A DNA stretch of 64,000 bases from Phyto melanocephala (GCA_941918925.1 OW799233.1:147748223-147812222), one strand, 5' to 3'; shown: positions 49,800 to 61,044, numbered from the stretch's first letter. A program made the numbers and translations. Notes: generated from the sequence alone by a model not told the origin.

Positions 49800-51700
49800 A
49801 AAATCTCATTTTATATACATAAAAAGTTTAAAATTTTTTACTAATTAGTGATGCGGATGCGAATATAAGTATCATCACTAATAAAATATTATTTTATATT
49901 TTTCTTTGTCATAAAATCATTTCAAAGATGCGATCTCTTAAAAAGTTAAGCTAATGATATTTCTCTCAAAAAGTTCTTAATGGCACGAATAAGCCAATAA
50001 GTTCACTTAGAAACTTCAAGTTTATTGCCCACACCACACCATAATACTGCCTTCTCTGCTGTGATGTCAATTTAGACTTCGCCTTTCTCATATCAAGTAG
50101 TAATTATTGCAAAATTTATGCAAATATTTTTTGAGCACAAGAAACTTCATTTTCTAAATTATATTAGATAAATAAATCTACGTATTAATTTCTTAAAAAA
50201 TTTTTTCTTACAATTAATATTAGATTAAAATGCAAACTTGTAATAATTCCACCACAATGCTCATACCTATTGGATTGACGTGAGTCTATATAAGATCTTT
50301 TTTATAGCTGTAATCATTTACACATATATTTCTACAGATTTAATAGTTTAATATACATGATAATTTTATTAGTTTAATTAACAGTAATTTGAGTTACAGT
50401 AGTTTTATTTGTAGGAGTTTATATACATTTAACATCTCCTTTAGTTGGCTAACATGTTAAGTAATATGCTACCGAAATATGTTATTATGTGTAGTATTTA
50501 TACTTTAAGCCGGAGTTATTTTTTATCTACATGTTACTTAACATTAAAAAACGGCCATCTGGTAATTAACCACAATGTTTTAGTGTGTACGTGCGAGATT
50601 CTTGTGGAATGCTACAGACTAACAAAATTTTACTATAAATAAACAAACAACACAGCTAACATGATCAGAATAATAGTAGAGATTGTTAAGTGTATTTTAA
50701 AGTGATGTGTTTTGATGTGAACTTAGCTGTTACTATCAGCGACAAAAATATTGATTCAAAGTATCAAAAAATTAAACATTAGAAACAATTCTACAACTTT
50801 TTAAATTTTGTTTCAGATTTAAATTTTTATTGTTTGATTTATAGGCTTATTTTTTATTTTAATTAACAGTAGTTTAAAAACATTTAACATTTCCTTTGGT
50901 TAGCTGGTTGGTCGACTAACTTTTTTAAGTAATATACATATATATAGTATATACGAGTTGTTTTATTATGTACAGCATACTTTAAGGCACTTTTTTTCAT
51001 GAGTATTACTTAACAATAATATTAAGTCTTAATTTAAATGTAACGGCCCTCTAGTAATTTAACAAAGTATACTAGTATGTACATGCAAGAACTTTGTTAC
51101 AGACTACTACTATATTACTATAAAAAATCGAACAGCACAGCTAATATAAGCAGAACTACAGTAAAAATAAAGCGTTCTTATTTTTATAATAAATTTCAAG
51201 TTCTTTTATTTGCAATACAAAATAATCCCCAATTTATTTAAAGGAAATAAACCAACGTTTATAAATAATATAAACGTAACAATTGGTGAGAGAAGAAGAA
51301 CTGCAATAAAAATATCCTGGCTTATTTTAAGAAAATAAACCAGCGTTTATAAAAGATATAAGCGTAAAAATATAAAATCATTTTATCTAACTTATGTATT
51401 TTACGTAAAAACTTTTTAAATAAGCATATTTATTATATATTTTCCTTGTCATACTTTAGTAGTAAGTATGACTCCCATGATTTCACGATTTCAGACTTTA
51501 ATTGCGCTAATAACTGACTACATGTCCTCGAGTTTTTCCTGTCTCATTTTCTCTAAGAAAATTACACACACCACTGCCTAATACTGTTCTCTCAGCTACA
51601 TCGTTAATTCGGTTTCTTTCATGCTCATATCTAGCAGCAATTAATAAAAAAGAAGTATTTATTTTTCTCACAAAAATATTACAAAAAATCAAAACAAATA
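49800..51700. repeat. Cluster of diverged local duplications (X-Y-Y-X)
   Basis: Two Y copies, 50378-50690 and 50855-51165, share TTTAATTAACAGTA, CATTTAACAT(C/T)TCCTTT, AAGTAATAT, ACGGCC(A/C)TCT and ACAGCTAA(C/T)AT in the same order. Two X copies, about 49800-50130 and 51375-51700, share TAATACTG..TTCTCT and CTCATATC.AG(T/C)AG(T/C)AATTA. All four are in the same direction. On the minus strand X2 reads RYEHERNRINDVAERTVLG and X1 keeps YE..I..AE.AVL..GV.N with stops, so X may descend from coding sequence of unknown identity. Confidence 0.5.
51229..51372. repeat. Two ~54-bp direct repeats
   Basis: AAATAAACCAACGTTTATAA at about 51243 and AAATAAACCAGCGTTTATAA at about 51333, each followed by ATATAA(A/G)CGTAA. 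Period about 90 bases. Confidence 0.7.
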
Positions 51701-51708
51701 TTACTTTC

Positions 51709-51800
51709 CTGACGATGCTACACAACGGAGTAGCGAAATATTGAAAGAATTAATAAAAATTAATGACATTATTTTAAGTGTTAAATGACCTTGAGCTGAA
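51709..51800 (+). ncRNA. Hammerhead-like core motif, copy 2, with downstream tail
   Basis: CTGACGA (51709-51715), extra T, GCTAC paired with GTAGC around ACAACGGA, GAAA (51735-51738). It differs from copy 3 in the variable seventh position and in the loop, but not in the stem. The tail to about 51800 has ACCTTGAGCTGAAATAA, matching the ACCTTGAGCTTAAA tail of the 53.3-kb copy, so homology extends beyond the motif. Confidence 0.4.
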
Positions 51801-52294
51801 ATAATTTTAGTTAATATTTAAATTAAAAATGCTCAAAAAACTAAATAATTAATAAGAAATATATTGTTTTTTTTTTTTTTTGTTACAAAACCATTATTAT
51901 ATCTCACTTTTACGAATGTAAATACAAAACATCAAAAAATAAAGAATAAAAATACCATACGTTCGGCAAAATGATTATCTTGAAAAAAAAATCTTTTATA
52001 TTTAAACGTGTGCGGCAAACATATTTTAGTTTCAAGTACAACTGGGCGGATACTTGTTAAAAATACAAACAAATGAACCATAAACATAAATATCACGTAT
52101 ACGCATGGTATTTTAATTGCTCTCTTATATAAAAGTCATATTCGCACCAACTACATAATTTTTAACACATAAACGCAAACATTAATTAAATTAAATGTTT
52201 AACATAACTTTTGTTTGAATTAAAAATATCTAAGTTATACGAAATCGAGATATCTTTTACATTTTTGTTAAGAAAGTTATTAAACATACATACA

Positions 52295-52425
52295 GGGACC
52301 GAATTACGACATTCGATATCGATCGAAATTTTACTCGAAAGATCAAGTTCGCTGTGCTTTAGGTATAGAGATTCTAATAAGAATTTACAAATTTCGATCA
52401 CGTTCGAATGCCGTAATTCGGCCCC
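52295..52425. mobile_element. 131-bp MITE, GGG(A/G)CC terminus
   Basis: GGGACCGAATTACGACATTC at 52295 is inverted as GAATGCCGTAATTCGGCCCC ending 52425. The arms extend about 37 bases including GATCGAAATTT. No clear target duplication. The two 71- and 79-codon frames on opposite strands arise from the symmetry of the arms. Confidence 0.7.
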
Positions 52426-53099
52426 AGATGTACAAAAAATGCTTCGTTAATTATATATAAGAATAAAGTAAACATAATACGATTTTTTATATTTAGCTGA
52501 TTTGCTTCAATATTGTCGAGTAGAAGAATGAACTCCTTAGGTTAAATTCTTTAAGATAACTTGATCTTGTTTATAAAATAGTTTATACTTTTGGAGTAAC
52601 AGCAATTTTTCGTTTTAAACTAAAAAATAATTATACATAATCATGAGCGTCTATTACTTTTATTGGGTTTTTTTATAATTATTATTATTTTTTTTTTTGT
52701 AGGTGGTTTTGTTAAAATTTGTTAAGAAAATAGTGAAATATGCTAAAACAGTAAAGCAGTTTTCTTCGAAACAGGTTTTTTTTTTAATTATTTTACTGTT
52801 TAAGTATATCGATATGTGTCAAAAAAGCGTACTAAATTACTAAAGTATTGTAAGGACACGAACATCTTAAGCATTGGTTAACACACTTAAACAACTGAAA
52901 ACTTCAACTCATACTTCGTATAATTGTTTATCCATTATTTCGTCTCACACTTCAACAGAATCGAAACCAAATAGACTTATCGAAAAACTAAGTAAAGGCA
53001 AATACCAAAAGATAATAGATCTTGTAGAAAAAAGTAAAATTAAAGAACAATTGCTAAAACGAAGAAAGTTAAAAAAGTATATAAAATTTACAATATGAT
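52426..53099. other. Unique stretch with an unassigned lysine-rich frame
   Basis: Frame 52874-53098 (74 codons) encodes LIEKLSKGKYQKIIDLVEKS and further Lys/Arg. Its end overlaps the target duplication of the next insert, so it was interrupted. No family recognised; weak support for a gene. Confidence 0.3.
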
Positions 53100-53404
53100 A
53101 ATTATTAGTTTATTTGACCTTTTTATAATAATATATAATAGTTTTTTAAGCTCAAGGTCTTTTCAATAATAAAAATTTTTTGGTTTTATTTTATATTATT
53201 CGATCAATATTTCGCTACCTCTTTGTGGTATTTGTTCCAAATATCAAGACACTTAACCAACAAAAAACAAATATATAGATAATAAAAAACTCGTATCCTG
53301 ATGATGCTACACAAAGAAGTAGCGAAATATTGATCGAATAATATAAAATAAAACCAAAAAATTTTTATTATTGAAAAGACCTTGAGCTTAAAAAACTATT
53401 ATAT
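53100..53404. mobile_element. Penelope-like/foldback unit with 14-bp TSD
   Basis: The direct repeat ATTTACAATATGAT occurs at 53086-53099 and 53405-53418, bounding a 305-bp insert exactly. The insert consists of a left arm (53110-53240) that is the inverse of its right part (53318-53400; shared TTTTTAAGCTCAAGGTCTTT), with a full hammerhead-like motif only in the right half. A 14-bp duplication fits target-primed insertion better than cut-and-paste. The inverted, partly truncated terminal-repeat layout recalls Penelope-like elements, but no reverse transcriptase is present. Confidence 0.65.
53298..53327 (+). ncRNA. Hammerhead-like core motif, copy 3
   Basis: CTGATGA (53298-53304), extra T, GCTAC (53306-53310), loop ACAAAGAA, GTAGC (53319-53323), GAAA. 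The stem is fully paired. The truncated left arm holds the inverse of its second half (TTTCGCTACCTCTTTGTGG at 53218-53236). Confidence 0.45.
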
Positions 53405-53504
53405 ATTTACAATATGATTCATATGAAATTTACAAATTGGAGCAAACGTTTCTATAAATTATCATTTAAATTATCAGTAAAAAATTTTAAATTGTCTTGT
53501 TTAA

Positions 53505-53715
53505 TTGTTGATATCTCAGAAAGCCATAAGGGCATTATGCTTGATTTCAATAGCTATTCATTCCCGAATGTTTGCAGAGGATTGATACTACACATATACA
53601 TATATTACCCAATACACGGACAGACGGACATAGGTCAAACTAATCCCCTAATCATAAGCTTCAAAAAATATATATCTTATGGGGTCGAAATTAATATTTT
53701 AGAAAATATACACCA
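53505..53715 (+). repeat. Family B internal fragment
   Basis: GATATCTCAGAAAGCCATAA..GCTTGATTTCAATAGC, ACACGGACAGACGGACATAG and CTTATGGGGTCGAAAT occur in the same order as at 18.47-18.70 kb. The fragment ends before the terminal hairpin and directly precedes a family A copy. The 122-codon frame over this region is a shadow. Confidence 0.65.
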
Positions 53716-53741
53716 AGTTGGAGATAAAAAAAAACACATAA

Positions 53742-54980
53742 AACAAGTAAGTGCACTATGTACGGCAGTGCCAAATTTTTGATACCCACCACCAATTTTG
53801 CGTACTTTTATAGCACAAAATTTATTTTTTTGTTACTAACAGTAATCGTTATGGAACAATCTTTTTATACTAAAATATGCTTTACTTTCTTTGTGTAGTT
53901 TCGGTTTACTATTAATTTATTTTCTTAAATTTATTCTTACAATAAAACCTTCAGTATTTCAGCATTAAAAATTATACTACTCTTTATATCGACTCCCTTT
54001 TACTACAATGTTGTGTCTTTACTGATACTGAAGAGTCTAATTTGATACCCAAAAGGTAGTTAAAAATAATATTAGCTTAGGTTACATGCATTAAAACATT
54101 AAATTTTGTTTTGACAACGCCTCATGTTCATTATTGCATAGCAATGCTTTTCAGTGCGTATGCAATGTGTCAATTTCTTGCTTGGTTTTTATTTGTGATT
54201 CTTTGTAAACATTAAATACAATATTACTTTGCCTTGTTAACAATTTTTTTTACAATGTTGCAATGCAAACTGCATTTGTGAAGTCAGACTTTGTGTGGGC
54301 ATGGCACCTCCTACTTTTAAAATTATACGTTTAATGCTTGAATTTAACTTAGATAATCCATTAGAGACTTCTTTTTCTCAAAAGAGAAATAATTTGAACC
54401 TAATAAAAAGCATTTATGGAAGGTGGGCACTAAAGAAAATTATATGTGCGAAATTTCATCATCTAATGTATATAAGTATATAATTCTATCAATTTTATGA
54501 GCTTTTTAATTTCATTAAGAGTAAATTATATCAGAAGTGGGCATTAAACTAGGCGTGTCAAAGTAGTTTCTACAGATTAATTCTATATTTTAATATAAAG
54601 TCTTAATTCTTCCAAAATCTTTGTCCATAGAGAAAATAAATGAATTTAAGATAAAGCCTGTTACCTTAATTTGATCTTTTGGTCAAAAAGTAATGTTTGA
54701 AAAATTCAGAATCGTACATCTAATTTTGTCAATACTATTACATTTTAAATTTTAAATAGATCGGAAAAGAGACTGTGTGGTTTACATTTTTGAACATTCT
54801 GATCAATAGCTCCTTTCGTAATGTATAGTTTTAAGCTGTTTTCAGCGAAAGATATATTTTTAGTCAGAAAGTATTCTTGTGATATCTTATCGCTTTACGT
54901 TAATGCGTTTTGACACAATCGCATTTTATTCAATTTAGGAAGGACATTGTCTTTTAATCCTGCTCTTGCATAGCAGTAGT
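53742..54980 (+). mobile_element. Family A repeat, diverged copy with empty MITE site
   Basis: AACAAGTAAGTGCACTATG, a decayed palindrome (GTACGGCAGTGCCAAAT) and TACCCACCACCAATTTTG. The sequence around 53894-53915 (TTTGTGTAGTTTCGG) corresponds to the MITE-filled site at 15557 but is uninterrupted. Tandem GGGC-type blocks near 54290-54660 and the TAATGCGTTTTGACACAATC block near 54900 follow. The 3' hairpin is lost. Confidence 0.7.
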
Positions 54981-55701
54981 CTACCATCACATGTGAGTCT
55001 CATCTTATATGTATGGTCCGAAGATCTGAAAGAAATTTTTCTCTCTATTTCTCAATAAAATCACCCAGATTTTGTGGAAATCGATCTAAATCTTTGTTCA
55101 AGAAATGTTGCGTCCTAGCTAGCTCTTGCACGTTTAATAGCATGTACTCATGAAACTCAAGATAGTCGCTAGAAATATTTACATTCTAAGATTTGGATTA
55201 AGTTTTAGTCACTAATTTGCATAAATTAGGATTTGTCATGTGTTGCCTAATCTGCGGAAATAAAATTATTTAAGACGCGGTCGCGGCTGACTTAGGACAC
55301 GTTTATAAAATTTTTAAAACCATTTTTAGTTTTTCCCGTACGGAACAATTTTTTAGTGACCCATGGTTTACTGCGGCTGTTCTAGAAGTATCCTATTGAC
55401 GTCTAACAAATCTTAGCATTTCGGATGAAGACAGATTGTTTAGTTGTGGTGTCAATACTTAACTTTTCCAATAAGCTGTGAAACATTCGCGCATGCTTTT
55501 TATATTTTCTGTAATCCATTTTTTTCAAATTCCAAGAAAAAAATTAAGGAAACAAGTTTTTTTTTGGAATACGGAATCAAAAATTATTTTTACCGTTTAA
55601 CCATTTTAGAGGCTTCTTGCGGTAATCATTTAGTTATTTATGAATTAATCGTTGAGGTTCTGAAAGGCTAAATTTGTTGCCAAGATTAGAGCCTTAAACA
55701 T
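54981..55701. other. Slightly GC-richer stretch, possibly decayed coding
   Basis: 55.25-55.67 kb has GACGCGGTCGCGGCTGACTT and a frame 55444-55671 (LTILEASCGNHLVIYELIVE) that looks protein-like but matches nothing I recognise. Possibly an old transposase or gene fragment. Confidence 0.3.
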
Positions 55702-56094
55702 CCCAGCAAAAAAATCTTTGACAAAAAAGTGGATTTGCAGGGGTTCAACTGGTGTCGAAGTGGTTAAATTTAGGTGAAAGCACTAATGACTTTAACATAA
55801 GCGTGTCATTGGAGATCATGTGTTTACATGAATGCATTAATGAACTGCACTCTATTCTAAGTACATAATTAGAACTCATGCATATTTGATGAGAAGCATC
55901 GGAAGTTTCATGAGTTGAATTTGTTTGTTTACATGAACTGTTAAGATATTAAGCATGATGCTACATTCATTTTTAAGCACATCAATTATGACACATATCA
56001 CATTTAGAAAGTCATTTAGAATGAATGCAAAATTGATTTAGAAGTCTTGAAAATGTAATTCGCTTTGCACTACTTCTAATTTTTTTTTGCTGGG
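55702..56094. mobile_element. Candidate MITE with CCCAGCAAAAAAA termini
   Basis: CCCAGCAAAAAAAT at 55702 is inverted as ATTTTTTTTTGCTGGG ending 56094, with AT on each side. The interior is rich in ATGAATGCA/TCATG motifs. The arms are short and A-rich, so this is less certain than the other MITEs. Confidence 0.45.
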
Positions 56095-57629
56095 ATATAG
56101 TATAGTATTGGTCAGGCACACTGTTTTTATTACAACCATTAACAAGATGTTTTAACCAAACAAGGAGGTTTTTAAATTACGGTTGCCAAATCTTTATAAT
56201 ACAATACGATTGTATTAAACTTTTTGACTGTTTGAAAATTTATATCAAACTTTTAAAAAATGTTCCCTTCTAGTCAAAGTTATTGCCTTTAAAATTCGAA
56301 AAATTGTTAAAAAATCCTTGACAAAACTTCTACTTTAAAGCCTAAAAACCTCTTTTTTTTATCCTGTCATACGCGAACATAAATAAACACAATATAATTT
56401 AAGATGACTTTCGTGAAAAAATAAATAAATAAATTCTTAAAAAAGCGAAAAATAACTAGAATACTAAATACAAATACAATTTTTCTTTAAGATTGATACA
56501 CACTTCCTTTCTTTTATTCATTCTTTCATTTATTTTCAAATATTCTTCAAGATGTTGATGAAATTGAAAGCAAATGAAAATGAGGGCAACATTTTCAACG
56601 GGAAAGAGCATATGAAGTATTTGTTTGATGCTTTTAATTAAAACTATAGAAGCTTTGGGGATATTGTATAAATTGTAGCATAAAAATTTGTATCACAATA
56701 CGTGTGTGTTAACAATTGTTCGTGTCTTGTATACAATTAGGATGCGTTTAACTAATAAGGCATACTTAAAAGGACTTAAGAAATGTTTTCTTTCGCAATT
56801 GTAGAGAAAGTGGAAAAACAATTATTAGAATACTTTCTTCTATAGTACTATTTTTAAGATGCATCGAGTGGACATGTCAAATTTGTGATGTCAAATCAAA
56901 CTTTAAACGTTTTTTAGAATATACTACTTTACTTTAACTTTAAATATTTCGATCCTTTTATGACAGTATTTTAATAACTTTAATTATTTTAGTTTAGAAT
57001 TTATTTATTTGTGAAAGCCTAGAAAACAATACTCCTTACATCATATTACTGGTGAAATTATTTAATTAATTTAAAGTTATGTAAAAGAAATTTTTTAAAA
57101 TTAATTTTTGTTGCATTAAAATCCAATAAATAGTTGGTCTTTAATAATTTACCATAAATAAATTATCTAACTAAAACACCATTAACTTATAATTTCAATG
57201 ACGCAAACCGACAAAAAACATATTTCTATGATGCAGCGGCAATATACTTCGTATATAAAATGTAAGTTTTTCTAAAAGCTCTGAACAATCTTTATTACCA
57301 TTTAATTTATTTTAAAGACATCATAATCAGTTATAAACAATAGGATTTATAAAATGGTAGAGGATGAAAAAAATTTTAGTGAGGTAATGAATGACGAATA
57401 AATTACTTTTGAAGTTTCTCGATGCTGCACGGAGTTCTCCAAATCAAAGCATCATACTCCACTTCAGATCTCACAAATGATGTATCAGTAACTTTATATG
57501 AATCGAAAAATTTAGTACAATTTCTTTTTATTAATTTTAAAGTTGATAATGCTCAAGGAGTTAACTCATATAAATCAGCCTTAAAAGTAAGTTTAGAATC
57601 AAACAATATTCCCATTTAAGTAACCTTTA
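56095..57629. other. Unique AT-rich stretch
   Basis: Includes a small stem, AATACAAT-ACG-ATTGTATT, at about 56201-56219. Frame 57422-57619 (65 codons) is unassigned. No gene supportable. Confidence 0.35.
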
Positions 57630-58900
57630 TGTGTAGAATCAAGGGTACGTATAGTTTTGTCCTTCCGTTTAATATTTTTACAATAATTATTAATGGACCC
57701 ATAACGTACATATCTCTGGTTTTCATGGGCAACCACGTATGTCTTAAAATCAAATTTTTCAGGAGAGCTTTTAAACTTTACCATTCATGTCAATAAAGAC
57801 TTCAAAATTTTCTTATAAAATTTAAGACAAATATCATTTCAAAATTAGATCATAGCGTATAGCAAAATAAACAAAGTGGTACGAAGACTAAAAGTGTGTG
57901 CAGCTAAAGTATCGTATGTCAACACAGGTTGTACACAAGTAAATTTATCTGAAAAGTTATCAGAAAATATCTTTCAAATGTGTTCAGAAATAACAACGTA
58001 TGAGGTGGTGTGTTTTTCTAAGAAATTAAATAATTTGCCATTAAGCACACGTAAGTCAACATGCTGCGTTAGTGCTTAACGCCTTTCGTATATATATAGA
58101 AGTTACGTTGTTATGCCACTCAAAAATCAGAATGGGTCCATCTTATTTAAGAAATTTTTAAAACCAAGTAAAGGGCGTTTAAAAACAAGCAATATGGTAT
58201 TATAAACTCAAAATCATAAAAACTGAACATACGTGGTTGCCCATGAAAACCACAGGTATATATTTTATTTACAAATTCGATTTAGTAATGTCCCTCTGTC
58301 CGTGTATTCGTTGAAATTATGTTCATTATGTCTGACTGTTCCGTTTGTAGCAGCAATCTTTTGGAAATATTTGTGTAAATAATTTTACTTAAAAAACTAT
58401 TAGTTTTCAGCTCTAGAATTACTAATAAAATCGTTATTATTTTCATATATAATATGATATAATATTTTTGGATACGCTAGTAATATAAAAAATGACTAAA
58501 AGTGACAAATCCGTTTGAAACTAACTGAGATATAAGCATCTGAACACAAATTCTTCGGTATCTTATTTTTTTTTTTTTTATTTGTAAACGAAAACTTATC
58601 TTTTAAAGTTCGACAATTAGTTATAAAAGCCATGATGGCCGCCACTAAAAGATCGTTTAAAACAAATTTATATAAGGGTCAAATCAAGTACTTAAAAACT
58701 TACCCCCTTCAATTCCCAAAATATTTGAATCAAATAAAATAACAACATAAAATTAGTATCATATAAAAAGGACTGGCCTGTAGAACACAGTAAACTTTAA
58801 AAGGGTTTCAAATCCAGCATCCCAAATAAAATGACAACCACTCAAGCAAGAAATAGTAAATACTTAAATAAAAAACAATAAAATAAATGCTCTAAAATAG
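57630..58900 (-). mobile_element. Family B repeat, inverted, split by a hAT insertion
   Basis: 57636-57713 holds the inverted 3' end (AGGGTACGTATAG, CCTTCCGTTTAA, TTAATGGACCCATAACGTA). The repeat resumes at 58256 with TATATATTTTATTTAC, TGTCCCTCTGTCCGTG, then AACTGAGATATAAGCATCTG and GGACTGGCCTGTAGAACAC, matching the order at 38.2-38.9 kb. The hAT-type element 57714-58255 interrupts it. Confidence 0.6.
57714..58255. mobile_element. Non-autonomous hAT-type element inside family B
   Basis: Termini CT(C/G)TGGTTTTCATGGGCAA.. are inverted over about 29 bases (core at 57717-57742 against 58227-58252 is perfect). The flanks GTACATAT (57706-57713) and GTATATAT (58256-58263) form an 8-bp duplication with one mismatch, hence hAT-type. 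It is 542 bp and carries a 67-codon frame (57876-58079, ending STRKSTCCVSA) that I do not recognise as transposase. Confidence 0.7.
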
Positions 58901-59520
58901 TTTGTAAATATGGTTTAACCTTGGAATCCTAATTCGAATTATAAGAAATTCTTAAAATTACATCTGAGGAAATTAATAATTACATTTTCTCAAATGTTAC
59001 ATATTGCAAGTAGACAAATCTAAATTAGATTTGAGATGACTTTCAAAAAAACTAACTATATCATCAGGTTAACGTTAACATAAACCATAAAAGAAGGAAT
59101 ATCAACATAGCGCTTTTTGTAATTCTTACATACACCTCTTTTATAATTAGCCTTAAAACCTAAGCTTTTCTTATATTAAGCTATTATTTACTTGTACCTT
59201 TTTTATGAAATATGAGTGAACTCTAATAAAAGCATTTCAATATACTACAGTAAGTAATAAACAAGTAACCAATTTCATGTCAATTTCCATTTTAAGCAAA
59301 TCCTGTTTGTATAAAAATTTATTGAAAAAGCTAAAATCTTCTACACATTGCTTATATTGACATAGAATCTAATCTGACCCAGTGAAAAATATATACAATT
59401 AATTCTATATTTTTCAGTATAAGCGAACCTTTAGTATGATAATAAATATTAAAAGATTACAGATTTAAAAATATTAAAATTCAAAATTAAACAAATGCAA
59501 CCACCCAACATTATTTAATT
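58901..59520. other. AT-rich stretch, nothing recognised
   Basis: No supportable feature; precedes the 5'-truncated LINE. Confidence 0.4.
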
Positions 59521-60424
59521 AAAAATAGTTTTTCTGTTACTTTGGATGGGACCTTGATAGAATTTGTTGATAAAATTAAATGCCTTGGTGTTATTCTTGA
59601 CTCAGGTCTGAATTTTGAGAGTCATGTCAATTTTGTTATATCTAGAATTAACTTTACTTTACGTAAGTTATACAGTTTAAATTTATCGCTGCCTTTTAAT
59701 ATAAAGAAACAAGTTGTTCATGCTCTTATTATGCCTATATTTTTGTATGGCTTAGAAGTGTACGCAGGTACCTTTGGATATATTATAAAGAGACTAAGGT
59801 TAGTATTTAATAGGGTGGTTAGGTTTCTGTACTCCGTTAGATTTGGTCAGCATATTTCATCGTTTGTTTTGAAGTTTTTAGGTTTTTCTTTTATGGAATT
59901 TATAAATTTTAGAAATATTTTACACTTTTATAAGTTATATAAGTTGCAGATACCTAAATATTTAGTTAAGTTTTTTAGGTTTTGTAGATCTAATAGAAAA
60001 AGGCAGTTGATCATACCAAGATTGACCTCAATTTTGGAACGATCTTTTTGTGTGAGAGTGGCACGAACTTATAATAGGTTATCGGAAACTTTAAGGACGT
60101 TTGATGTTAACATTGATTCTTTTAGGAAAAAACTTTTTCGCGAGTTGTCTGATAATAGTACTTAATTGAATGACCATTCTCTATCCATTTACATATTTCA
60201 ATCTTGGTCTGAAGTTTGGTTAGTTTGGCTTATATTTTCTGTGCAATTTTCTTGTCATTATATTTTTAATTCCCTTATATTTACATATATTTAAATTTTT
60301 ACATTATATTTTTATAGTTTAAGTAAAAAGCATTGTAATTTTTTTTTTTTTTAGTAGAAGTTTGTAGCCAATTATGGCCTAGAGGCTTGGTTGCCGAAAT
60401 TTAAATAAATAAATAAATAAATAA
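59521..60424 (+). mobile_element. 5'-truncated LINE, 3' end with TAAA tail
   Basis: Contains the 3' part of a reverse transcriptase ORF (in frame from about 59521), a 3' UTR of about 240 bases with AATTATGGCCTAGAGGCTTG, and a (TAAA)n/(AAAT)n tail at about 60399-60424. Truncation at the 5' side and a simple-repeat tail are typical of target-primed LINE insertions. No clear target duplication. The ORF is free of stops, making this the youngest-looking retroelement in the window. Confidence 0.75.
59542..60165 (+). CDS. C-terminal part of a LINE reverse transcriptase (partial)
   Basis: A 207-residue frame (open upstream to about 59521, SVTLDGTLIEF). KIKCLGVILDSGLNFESH (about residues 12-29) is the conserved YLGV.LD..L.F..H motif just after the RT palm. 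VHALIMPIFLYGLEVYAG (about 60-77) matches the thumb motif. The rest, ending RTFDVNIDSFRKKLFRELS, is the short C-terminal tail found in I/Jockey-type LINEs. The endonuclease and YADD active site lie in the missing 5' part, so no enzyme can be made. The in-frame Met is probably internal to the original protein. The uninterrupted frame suggests recent insertion. Confidence 0.75.
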   Translation: MDGTLIEFVDKIKCLGVILDSGLNFESHVNFVISRINFTLRKLYSLNLSLPFNIKKQVVHALIMPIFLYGLEVYAGTFGYIIKRLRLVFNRVVRFLYSVRFGQHISSFVLKFLGFSFMEFINFRNILHFYKLYKLQIPKYLVKFFRFCRSNRKRQLIIPRLTSILERSFCVRVARTYNRLSETLRTFDVNIDSFRKKLFRELSDNST

Positions 60425-60677
60425 AAAAAATAAAAAAAATTCTATAATAATTTTCTCTATGATCTAAAAACAGGACAAAAATAATGATATAAATGAAAGA
60501 TAATAACAAACAAAAGTAAAAGGGTTGCTGTTTGGTTAAAATTTCAATCTAACTCATTGTGGTAAAATATATGAAAAAGGAAAAACTAAAAATTAGTTAC
60601 CGAATTCAAATAACTTAAGTCCCGTGAGTTAAATAGATGATATTTACAACCAACATGTAACCACCGATCAGAGAGTG
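60425..60677. other. AT-rich spacer
   Basis: No supportable feature. Confidence 0.4.
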
Positions 60678-60707
60678 CTGATGATGAAATCGTAGCTGGT
60701 TTCGAAA
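60678..60707 (+). ncRNA. Hammerhead-like core motif, copy 5 (divergent stem)
   Basis: CTGATGA (60678-60684), extra T, GAAATC (60686-60691) paired with GGTTTC (60698-60703; one T-G), loop GTAGCT, GAAA. The stem sequence is entirely different from the other copies, yet pairing and spacing are the same, which is the best sign that structure matters. Surrounding sequence is not recognisably homologous. Confidence 0.35.
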
Positions 60708-61044
60708 ATGCATTCCACTCGGCTAGTGTCGGTAGAAATATAATTTTTCAGAATGATTCTTTCATTTATCACAATTAAAAAAATTCTTTGTAAAAATAAA
60801 GAATATTAAATATATGAACTCAAGCCTGATTAAAAATTTAAATATTAGTTTGATCTAAAAATTTTAAAAATAATTAAACTATGATAAGAATTTAGAGAAA
60901 AACATGTACTTAAAAATGTATGACTTTTATTTTAAATTGGGATTAACCAAATATAAAATCCAATGATCTATTGTCCTGAACAAGATCCATATCGAACAAG
61001 TACTAGCACTTTCATTTCATTTGATTTTTATTTTTTTTTTTTTT
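60708..61044. other. AT-rich spacer
   Basis: No supportable feature beyond a T tract at about 61029-61044. Confidence 0.4.

Noticed and set aside
52186..52450. Overlapping 71- and 79-codon frames on opposite strands
   Set aside because: Generated by the mirror symmetry of the 52295-52425 MITE arms.
53414..53782. 122-codon plus frame
   Set aside because: Runs through family B, a GACGGACA tract and the start of family A; it crosses repeat borders and is not a protein.
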